A stretch of 64,000 nucleotides of DNA, taken from the NCBI RefSeq assembly GCF_028128765.1, contig NZ_LBJG01000083.1:1-64000 (forward strand), in the 5' to 3' direction. Position numbers and translations under genes: made by a program. The notes beneath the pieces are model-generated. The model had not been told where the DNA came from, ran no database searches, and was given only the letters and a program-made list of their open reading frames with translations. This document shows, one piece after another, positions 24,187 to 33,003 of the stretch (the first letter of the stretch is position 1; each line of letters starts with the position of its first letter). The DNA is from Bradyrhizobium sp. CCBAU 51627. GTDB lineage: Bacteria; Pseudomonadota; Alphaproteobacteria; Rhizobiales; Xanthobacteraceae.

Positions 24187-26130
24187 ATGAAGATAATCCA
24201 GGCATCGTGCATGGCTGCAATCATGGTCTGTCTGGCGGGTACTGCGCTCGCCGACGATTTGCAGACCGTCGGCGATCCCGACAGTCTCGGCTTTTCGGCG
24301 CGGCGCTTGGCGCGCATGACCTCCTGGTTCGAGGCGCAGAGCGAAAAAGGCGATCCCTCCGGTTTTGTCGTGGGGTTAGCCCGGCGCGGCAAGCTCGCCT
24401 ATTTGCAGGCCACCGGCTTCGAGGACCATGACAGGAAAACGCCGATGCGGCCGGATTCGATCTTTCGCATCGGATCGATGTCCAAGCAGATCACCAGCGT
24501 CGCCACCATGATGCTGGTCGATGAAGGCAAGCTCGACCTCGATGCTCCCGTGGCGCAGTACCTGCCGGAACTCAAGGACATGCGGGTCGTCAAGAAGGAT
24601 CCGGCCACCGGCGATCCGATCCTTCTGGATCTTGCGCAGAAGGTTTTTGAACCGGCGAAGCGCGCGATGACCATCCGGGACCTTCTGCGCAACACGTCCG
24701 GTCTTGTTTACCCCATGGAGGATTACGCCGATCCCGGATTTGGAAATGCGGCGGTACATTTGCTTTACGGCGCCAGAGCTCCGCTTCGGCACGACAAGCC
24801 CGTCGGCGCTTTCGTCACGAGCCTCGGCACACTCCCGCTTCTGCACCAGCCGGGCGAAGTCTGGGAATATGCCATCGGCTACGACGTGCTCGGCCGAGTC
24901 ATCGAAGTCGTGTCGGGCCAGCCCTTCGATCAGTTTCTCCAAAGCCGCCTCTTCGCGCCGCTGCGCATGGTCGATAGCGGCTTCTCGGTACCGCAGGACA
25001 AGCTTGCCCGTCTCGTCGCCTTGCCGGGCGCGCAGCCCCAACCCCTTTCGGATGGCGATGTCGGCAAGCCGCAGACGTTCTTCTCGGGCGGCGGAGGCAT
25101 CGTCTCCACGGTTCCTGATTTTCTGCGCTTCTGCCAGATGCTGCTCAACGGCGGCGAACTTGACGGCGTGCGCATCCTGAAACCTGAAACCGTCGGGCTG
25201 ATGACGACGAACTCGCTGCCGCCCGACATGCACATCGCAGGACACGAGGTCGGCCCGGCTTTCGGAACGGGATGGGGGCTCGGTTTCGCTGTCCGCACCG
25301 ATCCGGACTTCAGCGTGATTCCCGGCGCGGTTGGCAGCTTCAACTGGCAGGGAAGCTGGGGCACGTTCTTCTCGGTCGACCCGGCGCAGAAGCTGATCCT
25401 CGTCATGATGATGCAGCGAAGCCAGTACAGTGAGAACGGATTCTATTTCAATGCCATCCGGCGTCTGCCGTACACGGCGTTGAAGGTTCCTGAAGCCTCT
25501 ATTCCCGTCGCGTCAGCGCAAGAAAATTCCGAAAACCTCGCCGAATATGTCGGGCGCTACGATTTCGGCGGGTCGACAAGTTCGCTGGATAGGCAGATCT
25601 TGGTCGCCGACGGTAACGGCTGGATCGGGTTCGAGTCCGTTACCGCGGAAACAGGCGGCCTAAGGGTGATCAAATTGGCCGACGCAGGCCCCGCCGCGAA
25701 GGCGGGCGTCCTCGCAGGAGACCTCATCACGGCTGTCGGCGGAGCATCGATCAGGGGTGTCACCCTGGAAGCAGCACTTCACCGAATTTCAGGTCCGGCC
25801 TATACGGGGATCGAGCTCAAGATCATTCGCCAAAAGCGGAGTGATCCGTTCATCGTCAGCTTTACCCGGGAGGCGGTCCCCGCACACAGCGTCCAGCTCC
25901 GAGTCCGTCTCGCGAATGGCCAATTGGTCGTTGAAGCAATAGGTGGCTGGTCGATACTTGATTTTGACAGGGGCCAACCGACGCCCATGGCGGTTCTTTC
26001 GAGGGATGAATTCTACGTTCAGGGCGGCGACCATACGCGGATTGCCTTTACTCGCGACGGTGTTGGCAAAGTCAATGGCGCGATTCTCAACCCGGGACCA
26101 TCGGAGCAGCGCGGCGCGCTCGCCCAATAA
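24187..26130 (+). CDS. secreted serine hydrolase (beta-lactamase family) with PDZ domain
   Basis: 647 residues with a signal peptide ending near GTALA. The S12/beta-lactamase-like part spans about 25-440, with the catalytic SMSK motif (S97, K100) and a YAIGYDVLGR motif serving as the second conserved element. Residues about 490-570 look like a PDZ domain (AGPAAKAGVLAGDLITAVGG). The tail has a further beta-rich part. Such proteins act on cell-wall peptides or small esters in the periplasm; the substrate is unknown. The fusion of a penicillin-binding-protein-like hydrolase to PDZ is not common. It stands alone, flanked by about 320 and 220 non-coding bases. Confidence 0.88.
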   Translation: MKIIQASCMAAIMVCLAGTALADDLQTVGDPDSLGFSARRLARMTSWFEAQSEKGDPSGFVVGLARRGKLAYLQATGFEDHDRKTPMRPDSIFRIGSMSKQITSVATMMLVDEGKLDLDAPVAQYLPELKDMRVVKKDPATGDPILLDLAQKVFEPAKRAMTIRDLLRNTSGLVYPMEDYADPGFGNAAVHLLYGARAPLRHDKPVGAFVTSLGTLPLLHQPGEVWEYAIGYDVLGRVIEVVSGQPFDQFLQSRLFAPLRMVDSGFSVPQDKLARLVALPGAQPQPLSDGDVGKPQTFFSGGGGIVSTVPDFLRFCQMLLNGGELDGVRILKPETVGLMTTNSLPPDMHIAGHEVGPAFGTGWGLGFAVRTDPDFSVIPGAVGSFNWQGSWGTFFSVDPAQKLILVMMMQRSQYSENGFYFNAIRRLPYTALKVPEASIPVASAQENSENLAEYVGRYDFGGSTSSLDRQILVADGNGWIGFESVTAETGGLRVIKLADAGPAAKAGVLAGDLITAVGGASIRGVTLEAALHRISGPAYTGIELKIIRQKRSDPFIVSFTREAVPAHSVQLRVRLANGQLVVEAIGGWSILDFDRGQPTPMAVLSRDEFYVQGGDHTRIAFTRDGVGKVNGAILNPGPSEQRGALAQ

Positions 26131-26349
26131 GCATGGCAGGCGAATGCCGGGTACTTGAGTTGTCCGAACATGGTGACCACCAACGTATCCCCTCCCGCGG
26201 TTTCCTCCCTTGGAGGCTTTCGGACGCCGGCCCGCGGCACTCTCAATCATTGGGCCGGCATCCGAAACTCTTCACATAAGCAGTCGATGCCGACCAAACG
26301 GAGCGACTTCCGCTTGACCCGCGGAAGTTGACGTTCATGAGCGCACGTC

Positions 26350-27033
26350 CTACTGCTTCTGCAGCAGCTTGAGCCGGCAGCGCAGCGCCTCGCGGATGTG
26401 TGCGCGCGCGAGTCGTTCAGCCTTGTCGCCGTCGCGCGCGGCGATCGCCTCGATGATGGCATGGTGCTCGCCGTGGCTGGTTAAGGGGCGGCCCGTCACG
26501 GTGAAGGTGGTCGGGCCGAGCAGGGCGATCCAGTCCTGCAATTCGCTCGAGGCGTTGTCGAGATAGCGATTGCGGGCGGCACGGCAGATTGTTTCGTGGA
26601 ATGCGCGGTTGAGCTTTGCCATCTCGGTGGCATCGGTCTCGGATGCTTCCGCGAATGCCTGTTCGATATCCCCAAGCGCCTCGATCTCGGGGGCAGAGGC
26701 ATGCTCGGCGGCAAGACGCGCGGCGGCGCCTTCCAAGATCTCGCGCATCGCATAGAGCTCGAGCACCTCCGAGATGTCGAGGCTGCGGACGATCAATCCG
26801 CGGCCGCCGGCGGGCTCGACGAAGCCTCGCGCCGCGAGCCGGCCCAGCGCCTCCCGCACCGGCGTGCGGCTGACCCTCAGTCGCTGGGCGACTTCCTCCT
26901 CGCGCAGGCGGTCGCCCGCGCGGTAGCTGCCGGCCTGAAGCGCCTCGCAGAGCGAGCGAAACACCGCCTCGCCCAGCGCGACACCGCCGCCGCGAGTGAT
27001 TGATCCGCCTCTCTTTGCCGGACGTCTGGCCAT
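26350..27033 (-). CDS. GntR-family transcriptional regulator (FCD type), likely of tcuAB
   Basis: 227 residues from the ATG at 27033, preceded by GAGGG; upstream in-frame ATGs are less likely. An N-terminal winged helix (AGSYRAGDRLREEEVAQRLRVSRTPVREAL) is followed by an FCD ligand-binding domain with the usual conserved His and Asp residues. It is divergent from tcuA and a perfect 10-base FCD-type operator lies in the shared gap. It probably represses the tricarballylate genes and itself until the tricarboxylate binds. In Salmonella this role is filled by a LysR-type protein, so the regulator type differs here. Confidence 0.93.
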   Translation of the reverse strand: MARRPAKRGGSITRGGGVALGEAVFRSLCEALQAGSYRAGDRLREEEVAQRLRVSRTPVREALGRLAARGFVEPAGGRGLIVRSLDISEVLELYAMREILEGAAARLAAEHASAPEIEALGDIEQAFAEASETDATEMAKLNRAFHETICRAARNRYLDNASSELQDWIALLGPTTFTVTGRPLTSHGEHHAIIEAIAARDGDKAERLARAHIREALRCRLKLLQKQ

Positions 27034-27091
27034 GGTCCCTCGACGCATCCTGCCCATGTAGAGATGCCGCTTGCGCCGTATCTGTATATCT

Positions 27092-27101
27092 TTGTATACA
27101 A
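27092..27101. promoter_or_regulatory. GntR/FCD operator between the regulator and tcuA
   Basis: TTGTATACAA is a perfect palindrome and matches the NTNGTNNACNAN pattern bound by FadR-subfamily GntR proteins. It is 59 bases from the regulator start and 82 bases from tcuA, within an AT-rich island, so it is well placed to control both promoters. Confidence 0.7.
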
Positions 27102-27182
27102 TAGTACGCAACAGCGAAGCTGGTTGACGCCGGCCGCTGGCGGGGAAGAATGTCTCCGACTTCGTCGTAACGGACAGACGGC

Positions 27183-28574
27183 ATGAGAAGCAAATACGAC
27201 GTGCTGGTGATCGGCGGCGGGAACGCCGCTCTGTGCGCGGCGATCAGCGCCCGACGGGGCGGCGCTTCAGTGCTTGTGCTCGAAGGCGCGCCGAAATTCT
27301 ATCGCGGCGGCAACACGCGCCACACCCGCAACATGCGCTGCGCCCATGACGCCGCCACCGAAATCCTCACCGGTCCTTACACCGAGGAGGAGTTCTGGGA
27401 GGACCTGCTCCGCGTCACTGGCGGGCAGACCGATGAGGTGCTTGCCCGCCACATGATCCGCGAGTCCAAGGAGATCCTGAACTGGATCATGGAGCAGGGC
27501 GTTCGCTGGCAGCCCTCGCTCGGCGGCACGTTGAGTCTCGGCCGCACCAACTCCTTCTTCCTCGGCGGCGGCCGTGCGATGCTCAATGCGCTGTATCTGA
27601 CCGCCGAGCGCCTCGGCGTGGATGTCGAATACGATGCCAAGGTGACCGAGCTCGTTGTCGAGAACGGCATGTTCCTCGCCGCGCGACTCGAGCGGCCGAT
27701 CAATGGCGAGACCGAGATTCGCGCGACTTCGCTGGTCGCCGCGGCCGGCGGGTTCGAGGCCAACATCGAATGGCTCAAGCGATATTGGGGCGAGGCTGCC
27801 GACAATTTCCTGATCCGCGGCACGCCCTATAATCGCGGGTCGATCCTAAAGATGCTGCTCGACAAAGGCGTACAGGAGGTCGGCGACCCGACCCAGTGCC
27901 ACGCGGTCGCGATCGACGCCCGCGCGCCGAAATTCGACGGCGGCATCATCACGCGCCACGATTCCGTGGTGTTCGGTATCGTCGTCAACAAGCACGCCCA
28001 GCGCTTCTACGACGAGGGCGAGGATATCTGGCCGAAGCGTTATGCGATCTGGGGCCGGCTGGTCGCGGCGCAGCCCGACCAGATCGCCTACATCATCTTC
28101 GACTCGACCGTCGTCACCAGCTTCATGCCGACGCTGTTTCCGCCGATTGCCGGGCAGACCATCGCTGAGCTTGCCGGCAAACTCGAACTCGATCCGGCGG
28201 CCCTGGAAAAGACCATCACCGAGTTCAACGCCGCGGTACGGCCGGGCACGTTCGATCACACCATCCTCGACGATTGTCGCACCGAAGGCATCACGCCGCC
28301 GAAGACGCACTGGGCGCGCAAGATCGAGACGCCGCCATATCTGGCCTATCCGGTGCGGCCGGGCATCACCTTTACCTATCTCGGTACGCGCGTGAACAAG
28401 GAAGCGCGGATGTTGATGGCGGACGGCAAGCTATCGGCCAACATGTTCGCGGCCGGCGAGATCATGGCTGGCAACGTGCTCGGCAAGGGCTATGCCGCCG
28501 GCATGGGCATGACCATCGGCAGTGTGTTCGGGCGGATCGCAGGACGGGAAGCGGCGAAACATGCACGGAACTAG
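27183..28574 (+). CDS. tcuA: FAD-dependent tricarballylate dehydrogenase TcuA
   Basis: 463 residues. Oxidises tricarballylate to cis-aconitate. The N-terminal dinucleotide fold VLVIGGGNAALCAAISARRGG binds FAD, and the fumarate-reductase-like flavoprotein pattern continues with GGNTRHTRNMR, GGGRAMLNAL and, near the C-terminus, AAGEIMAGNVLGKGYAAG. It overlaps tcuB by 14 bases. The citrate/tricarballylate carrier TcuC is not present here, so uptake must use another transporter, perhaps a tripartite system. Confidence 0.94.
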   Translation: MRSKYDVLVIGGGNAALCAAISARRGGASVLVLEGAPKFYRGGNTRHTRNMRCAHDAATEILTGPYTEEEFWEDLLRVTGGQTDEVLARHMIRESKEILNWIMEQGVRWQPSLGGTLSLGRTNSFFLGGGRAMLNALYLTAERLGVDVEYDAKVTELVVENGMFLAARLERPINGETEIRATSLVAAAGGFEANIEWLKRYWGEAADNFLIRGTPYNRGSILKMLLDKGVQEVGDPTQCHAVAIDARAPKFDGGIITRHDSVVFGIVVNKHAQRFYDEGEDIWPKRYAIWGRLVAAQPDQIAYIIFDSTVVTSFMPTLFPPIAGQTIAELAGKLELDPAALEKTITEFNAAVRPGTFDHTILDDCRTEGITPPKTHWARKIETPPYLAYPVRPGITFTYLGTRVNKEARMLMADGKLSANMFAAGEIMAGNVLGKGYAAGMGMTIGSVFGRIAGREAAKHARN

Positions 28575-29667
28575 GATCCTCGACGAAGCCGACCGTCTGA
28601 TGACGGTCTGTAATTCCTGCCGCTATTGCGAGGGTCTTTGCGCGGTGTTTCCGGCCATGGAGATGCGTCGCGCTTTCTCCGATGGCGATCTCAACTATCT
28701 CGCCAATCTCTGCCATGCCTGCGGCGCTTGTTACGTCGATTGCCAATTCTCGCCGCCTCACGAATTCAACGTGAATGTTCCGAAGACGCTCGCGGTCGCG
28801 CGCGCCGAGTCGTATGCGTCCTATGCCTGGCCAAAGGCGCTGTCAGGCGCCTTCGCGCGCAACGGGCTGGTCATCAGCATTGTCGCCGCGCTCAGCATGG
28901 CAGCCTTCATCCTGGGCTTCGCCGCGCTGAACGACCGTGGCGTGTTGTTGGGTGCACATACCGGCCCCGGCGCTTTCTACAAGCTGATGCCGCATAATGC
29001 GATGGCTGCGCTGTTCAGCGCTGCGTTTCTCTACGCGATCTTCGTGCTGGTGATGAGCGTGCGCGCGTTCTGGCGTGACATCGGTACGCCGATCGGTGGG
29101 CACGCCGACGGCGGCTCGATCTTCCAGGCGATCCGCGATGCCGGCGAACTGCGCTATCTGCATGGCGGCGGCGTCGGTTGTTACAATGAGGACGACAAGC
29201 CGACTGACAGGCGCAAGCTTTTCCATCACCTGACGTTCTACGGATTCCTGCTGTGCTTTGCCGCAACTTCGGTGGCTACGCTCTATCATTACCTGCTCGG
29301 CCGCGAGGCGCCGTATCCGTGGTGGGATCTGCCGGTCGTGCTTGGCACGCTCGGCGGCGTCGGTCTCATGGTCGGTCCGATCGGCCTGTTCGTGGCGAAG
29401 ATGCGACGCGATCCGGCACTGCTTGACGAGATCAGCTACGGCATGGATGTCGGCTTCATCGCCATGCTGTTCCTCACCGGCCTCACCGGCATGCTGCTTC
29501 TCATCTTGCGCGAGACCGCCATCATGGGGCCGCTGCTGGCGCTGCATCTCGGTGCAGTCTTCGCGCTGTTCATCACCATGCCCTACGGCAAGTTCGTGCA
29601 CGGCATCTATCGTTTCGCAGCGCTGGTTCGGTACGCGCAGGAGCGGCGCGGCGAAGCCGGCTCTTGA
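28561..29667 (+). CDS. tcuB: tricarballylate utilisation electron-transfer protein TcuB
   Basis: 368 residues from the ATG at 28561, overlapping tcuA. The N-terminus has two cysteine clusters, CNSCRYCEGLC and CHACGACYVDC, for [4Fe-4S] centres, and the remainder carries about six transmembrane helices with conserved histidines that may bind heme. TcuB reoxidises the flavin of TcuA and passes electrons to the quinone pool. Length and layout match the family. Confidence 0.94.
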   Translation: MHGTRILDEADRLMTVCNSCRYCEGLCAVFPAMEMRRAFSDGDLNYLANLCHACGACYVDCQFSPPHEFNVNVPKTLAVARAESYASYAWPKALSGAFARNGLVISIVAALSMAAFILGFAALNDRGVLLGAHTGPGAFYKLMPHNAMAALFSAAFLYAIFVLVMSVRAFWRDIGTPIGGHADGGSIFQAIRDAGELRYLHGGGVGCYNEDDKPTDRRKLFHHLTFYGFLLCFAATSVATLYHYLLGREAPYPWWDLPVVLGTLGGVGLMVGPIGLFVAKMRRDPALLDEISYGMDVGFIAMLFLTGLTGMLLLILRETAIMGPLLALHLGAVFALFITMPYGKFVHGIYRFAALVRYAQERRGEAGS

Positions 29668-29734
29668 GGTCACTCTCAGCAGCTCCACGCCGCCGCATCG
29701 TGCGTATACGCCGGTGCGACAGCCTGGTTCACCG

Positions 29735-30037
29735 TTACCCAACCTCGCGCTCCGGCGAAGCCGCCTGCTCGCGGGCCATCGCCGTTGCCGTGACGCAATC
29801 GGTCTTGCCGGTGCCGAGCAGCGGCACCTTGTCGACGATGATGATCGTTACGGGCACGGTCAGCTCGGAGACGCCGATCGATTTGGCTTGGGCTTGCATC
29901 ACACTGCGCTCGGCGTTCTTTTCCGTCGTCAGCAGTACGATGCACTCGCCCTTGCGCTGGTCGGGGATCGACGCGGCGACCGAGGCGGCCCGCGGCCAAA
30001 GGGCGGTCGCAATGCTCTCGACCGCGGACAGCGAGAT
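29735..30037 (-). pseudogene. remnant of an AMP-dependent acyl-CoA/ACP synthetase (C-terminal end)
   Basis: Read on the minus strand, an open stretch of about 100 codons to a TAA at 29735 encodes a typical adenylate-forming enzyme tail: AVESIATALWP, DQRKGECIVLLTTEK, VSELTVPVTIIIVDKVPLLGTGKTD and MAREQAASPE. This matches the C-terminal domain, including the catalytic-lysine GTGKTD motif, of Aas-type acyltransferase/acyl-ACP synthetases. A TGA is in frame just upstream (30038-30040), and further upstream lies the end of the diguanylate cyclase gene, so the N-terminal domains are missing. It is a decayed fragment. Confidence 0.75.
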
Positions 30038-30051
30038 TCATTTCGTCGCCG

Positions 30052-31359
30052 TCACGCGCGGGCGGCTTCGCGCGGCCTTGCGGCGGCGAGAACGACGTCC
30101 GGTTTCCCGTTGTCGACTTGAACCCGGTTGCGCCCCTTTTCCTTGGCGCGATAGCAGGCGGCATCCGCCCGGCGCATCGCTTCTTCGAGTGTGATATTGC
30201 CGTCGGAAATGCAGGTGACGCCGATGCTGCCGGTCACAGCAAAGCAGCGATCGTCCCAGGCGAAGCTGAACAGTTCGAGCGACCGCCGCAGGCGCTCGGC
30301 AATATCGACGGCATCGTATGACGGACATTGCGGCAGGATCAGGCCGAATTCGTCACCGCCGAGCCGGGCGACCAGATCGCGCGGCCGCCGGTCCTGCTGC
30401 AAAAATTGCGCGACCTCGCGCAGCAGCCGGTCGCCGGCGAGATGACCGCAGCTGTCGTTGACGGTCTTGAATTGGTCGAGGTCGAGCAGGATCAGGCCGA
30501 GCGAGTCTTCACCGCGACCATCGAGCTCAATTTGCAGGCGGGCTTCGAAGGCACGCCGGTTGGCGATTCCGGTCAGCCAGTCATGCGAGGCCTGAAAGGC
30601 GAGGCGATCCTTCTCCGCATGCAACGCGTCCTCGAAAGCCAGCCTTTGCAGCACCAGTCGCCGTGTGTGCCAGATCAGGAGCAAGATCAAGGTCGCCGCG
30701 GTCGCGATGTTCAGCCATGTCAGCGTCAGTTTGATGGTTCGGGAGCCTTCGCCGAGGACGGTCGAGAACCGCTCGGCATGTCCCGTGAATTGCCTGTTCA
30801 GCTCCGAAAGCCGCGACGACAGCAGTTGCAGGCGCTTGCTGTCCCCGACGGGGCCGTCCTTCAGTTCACTCCGGATGACTTCGCCGAAGACGCTGAGCTC
30901 CAGCAGCACCGGATCGGTGGCAGCCCACTCCCGAATCGCTTCCTTGAGAAAGTTGACCTGATTGAAATAGCAGAACAGCCAGATCAGGCCTGGAACATCG
31001 TCCGGGTGGTTGCCGCCTTGCAGGAAGCCGACGCGGGCGAGCTCGACGTCGACCGGATCGCCCTCGAGCGCCCATCTTGCATATTCGTCGCCGATGGGGA
31101 CGGCGAGCGAGGTCCGGTATCGTGCGAACTGCTTGGCATCGCCCGAATGCAGATAAAGATTGAGGAAGTAGACCGCGTTCTTCTGTGAGCGCGACCACAT
31201 CGCCTCGCCTGCGACATAGGCGCGAACCGATGACATCACCTCCAGGCTGAATCCGGCGATCGCCGCCTGGAGCACGACGACCATCACGAACGGCGAGACA
31301 AGCTTGATCACGTGAAGGAAGCTGCGTTCCTTCGCCGACGTTGTTGTTCTGCGAAACAC
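30052..31359 (-). CDS. membrane-anchored diguanylate cyclase (GGDEF)
   Basis: 435 residues, GTG start at 31359. One N-terminal membrane helix (about 16-35) and a second near 205-225 bracket a periplasmic sensory region of about 170 residues that I do not recognise. The C-terminal GGDEF domain has LDLDQFKTVNDSCGH and an intact GGDEF active site, with an RPRD inhibitory site five residues before it. It should make c-di-GMP from GTP with product feedback. The gene ends at the acyl-CoA synthetase remnant, so its 3' side has been rearranged. Confidence 0.93.
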   Translation of the reverse strand: MFRRTTTSAKERSFLHVIKLVSPFVMVVVLQAAIAGFSLEVMSSVRAYVAGEAMWSRSQKNAVYFLNLYLHSGDAKQFARYRTSLAVPIGDEYARWALEGDPVDVELARVGFLQGGNHPDDVPGLIWLFCYFNQVNFLKEAIREWAATDPVLLELSVFGEVIRSELKDGPVGDSKRLQLLSSRLSELNRQFTGHAERFSTVLGEGSRTIKLTLTWLNIATAATLILLLIWHTRRLVLQRLAFEDALHAEKDRLAFQASHDWLTGIANRRAFEARLQIELDGRGEDSLGLILLDLDQFKTVNDSCGHLAGDRLLREVAQFLQQDRRPRDLVARLGGDEFGLILPQCPSYDAVDIAERLRRSLELFSFAWDDRCFAVTGSIGVTCISDGNITLEEAMRRADAACYRAKEKGRNRVQVDNGKPDVVLAAARPREAARA

Positions 31360-31594
31360 CCTGCGTTCCCCAAATCACTCAACGATCCCAGCGGAGCGTT
31401 CCGCTCATAACGCGAACCTGGTTGAAACGCTGCTTAACTCGACCAGAGATGGTCGAGCGACCGTGGCGCAGGGTGAACGCGCCATGAAGCAGATGCGCGC
31501 AGATCGCAGCAAATGCGACTCAGCCGGAACCGGCGCGCCCATGCGGCGAATCCGACCTTTGCGATTTACGCGATCGAGAGGATTGGGCTTGCGG

Positions 31595-32899
31595 CTAAAC
31601 CAGCACCGGCTGGCGCACGCGGCCGGCATCGCCGAACACGCGCAAGTACCGCTCGATCTCCGAGGGCATGCCGGTCGCCTTCTCCGGATTGTCGGAGAGC
31701 TTGACGGCCGGACGGCCATCGACCGACGACACCTTGCAGACCAGCGAGATGGGATCGAGATTGAACGAGCCGTCCGGCGCGCAGCCGACGAAGTCGTTGG
31801 TGAGGTTGGTCCCCCAGCCGAACGAGAGTCGCACGCGGCCTGCGAAATGGTGGTAGGTCTGTTCGATCGAGCCGACATCCATCGCGTCGGAGAACACGAG
31901 CAGCTTGTCCTTGGGATTGCGACCTTTCTTTTGCCACCAGGCAACGATCTCCTCGCCGGCCTGGATCGGCGGCGCGCTGTCGGGGCGGAAGCCGGTCCAG
32001 TCAGCCACCCATTCCGGCGCATCGCGCAGGAAAGCCTTGGTGCCGAAGGCGTCCGGCAGCGCGATCAGCAGATTGCCGCCATAGGTCTGGCGCCACTGAT
32101 CGAGGATGCGATAGGGCGCCCAGCGCAATTCCTCGTCGTCCCTCGCGAGCGCAGCCGCGACCATCGGCAGCTCGTGCGCATTGGTGCCGATCGCTTCGAG
32201 ATCGTTGTCCATCGCAAGCAGCACGTTGGAGGTGCCGATGAAGGACGGGCCAAGGCCTTCCTTCACGGCTTCCACACACCAGCGCTGCCAGAGAAAGCCG
32301 TGGCGGCGGCGGGTGCCGAAGTCGGACAACCGCAAATTCTCCAGTTTGCGCAGCCGCTCCACCTTGGTCCACAGCTTGGCCTTGGCGCGGGCATAGAGCA
32401 CGTCGAGCTCGAAGCGGCCGCGGCCCTTCATCGCCGAACGTGAGCGCAATTCGTTGAGGATGGCGAGCGCCGGAATCTCCCACATCGTGGTGTGGGTCCA
32501 CGGCCCGTGGAAATGCAGCTCGTACTGGCCCTCGACCTTGCGCAGCTCGTATTCGGGAAGGCGGAATTCGGCGAGCCAGCGGATGAAGTCCGCTGAAAAC
32601 ATGTGGGTCTTGCCGTAGAAGGTGTTACCGGCGAGCCAGATCAGCTCCTTCTTGGAGAAGCGAATGGTCCTGGCGTGGTCGAGCTGGGCGCGGAGCTCGC
32701 CCTCGTCGATGATCTCGGCGAGGCGGACATGGCGCGAGCGGTTGATGACCGAAAAGGTGACCTGTTGATCCGGATAGTCATCCCGAATCATATTCAACAT
32801 CAATAGCTTATAGAAGTCGGTATCGAGCAGGCTGCGGATGATGGGATCCAGCCGCCAGCTGTGATTGTAGGTTCGGCTCGCAATGTCGGTCACTGTCAT
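31595..32899 (-). CDS. pncB: nicotinate phosphoribosyltransferase
   Basis: 434 residues. Makes nicotinate mononucleotide from nicotinate and PRPP in the NAD salvage pathway. Family motifs are clear: LLDTDFYKLLMLN near the start, GKTHMFS, FGTRRRHGFLWQ with the active-site His, GTSNVLLA, and SFGWGTNLTND near the end. It is a stand-alone gene; about 235 non-coding bases separate it from the diguanylate cyclase gene and about 100 from the LysR gene. Confidence 0.96.
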   Translation of the reverse strand: MTVTDIASRTYNHSWRLDPIIRSLLDTDFYKLLMLNMIRDDYPDQQVTFSVINRSRHVRLAEIIDEGELRAQLDHARTIRFSKKELIWLAGNTFYGKTHMFSADFIRWLAEFRLPEYELRKVEGQYELHFHGPWTHTTMWEIPALAILNELRSRSAMKGRGRFELDVLYARAKAKLWTKVERLRKLENLRLSDFGTRRRHGFLWQRWCVEAVKEGLGPSFIGTSNVLLAMDNDLEAIGTNAHELPMVAAALARDDEELRWAPYRILDQWRQTYGGNLLIALPDAFGTKAFLRDAPEWVADWTGFRPDSAPPIQAGEEIVAWWQKKGRNPKDKLLVFSDAMDVGSIEQTYHHFAGRVRLSFGWGTNLTNDFVGCAPDGSFNLDPISLVCKVSSVDGRPAVKLSDNPEKATGMPSEIERYLRVFGDAGRVRQPVLV

Positions 32900-33003
32900 A
32901 GGCCAATTCTAGCGTGGCCGCCCGCGCGCAACCAGTGGGTTTCGGGCAGGACAGGACATCGCCCGTGTGGCCGGATCGGCCGCAGCCTTTGCCGAGTCCC
33001 GGT

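Noticed and set aside
29664..30194. 176-codon plus-strand frame beside tcuB
   Set aside because: It is the reverse of the acyl-CoA synthetase remnant and of the cyclase end; the minus strand has clear enzyme motifs.
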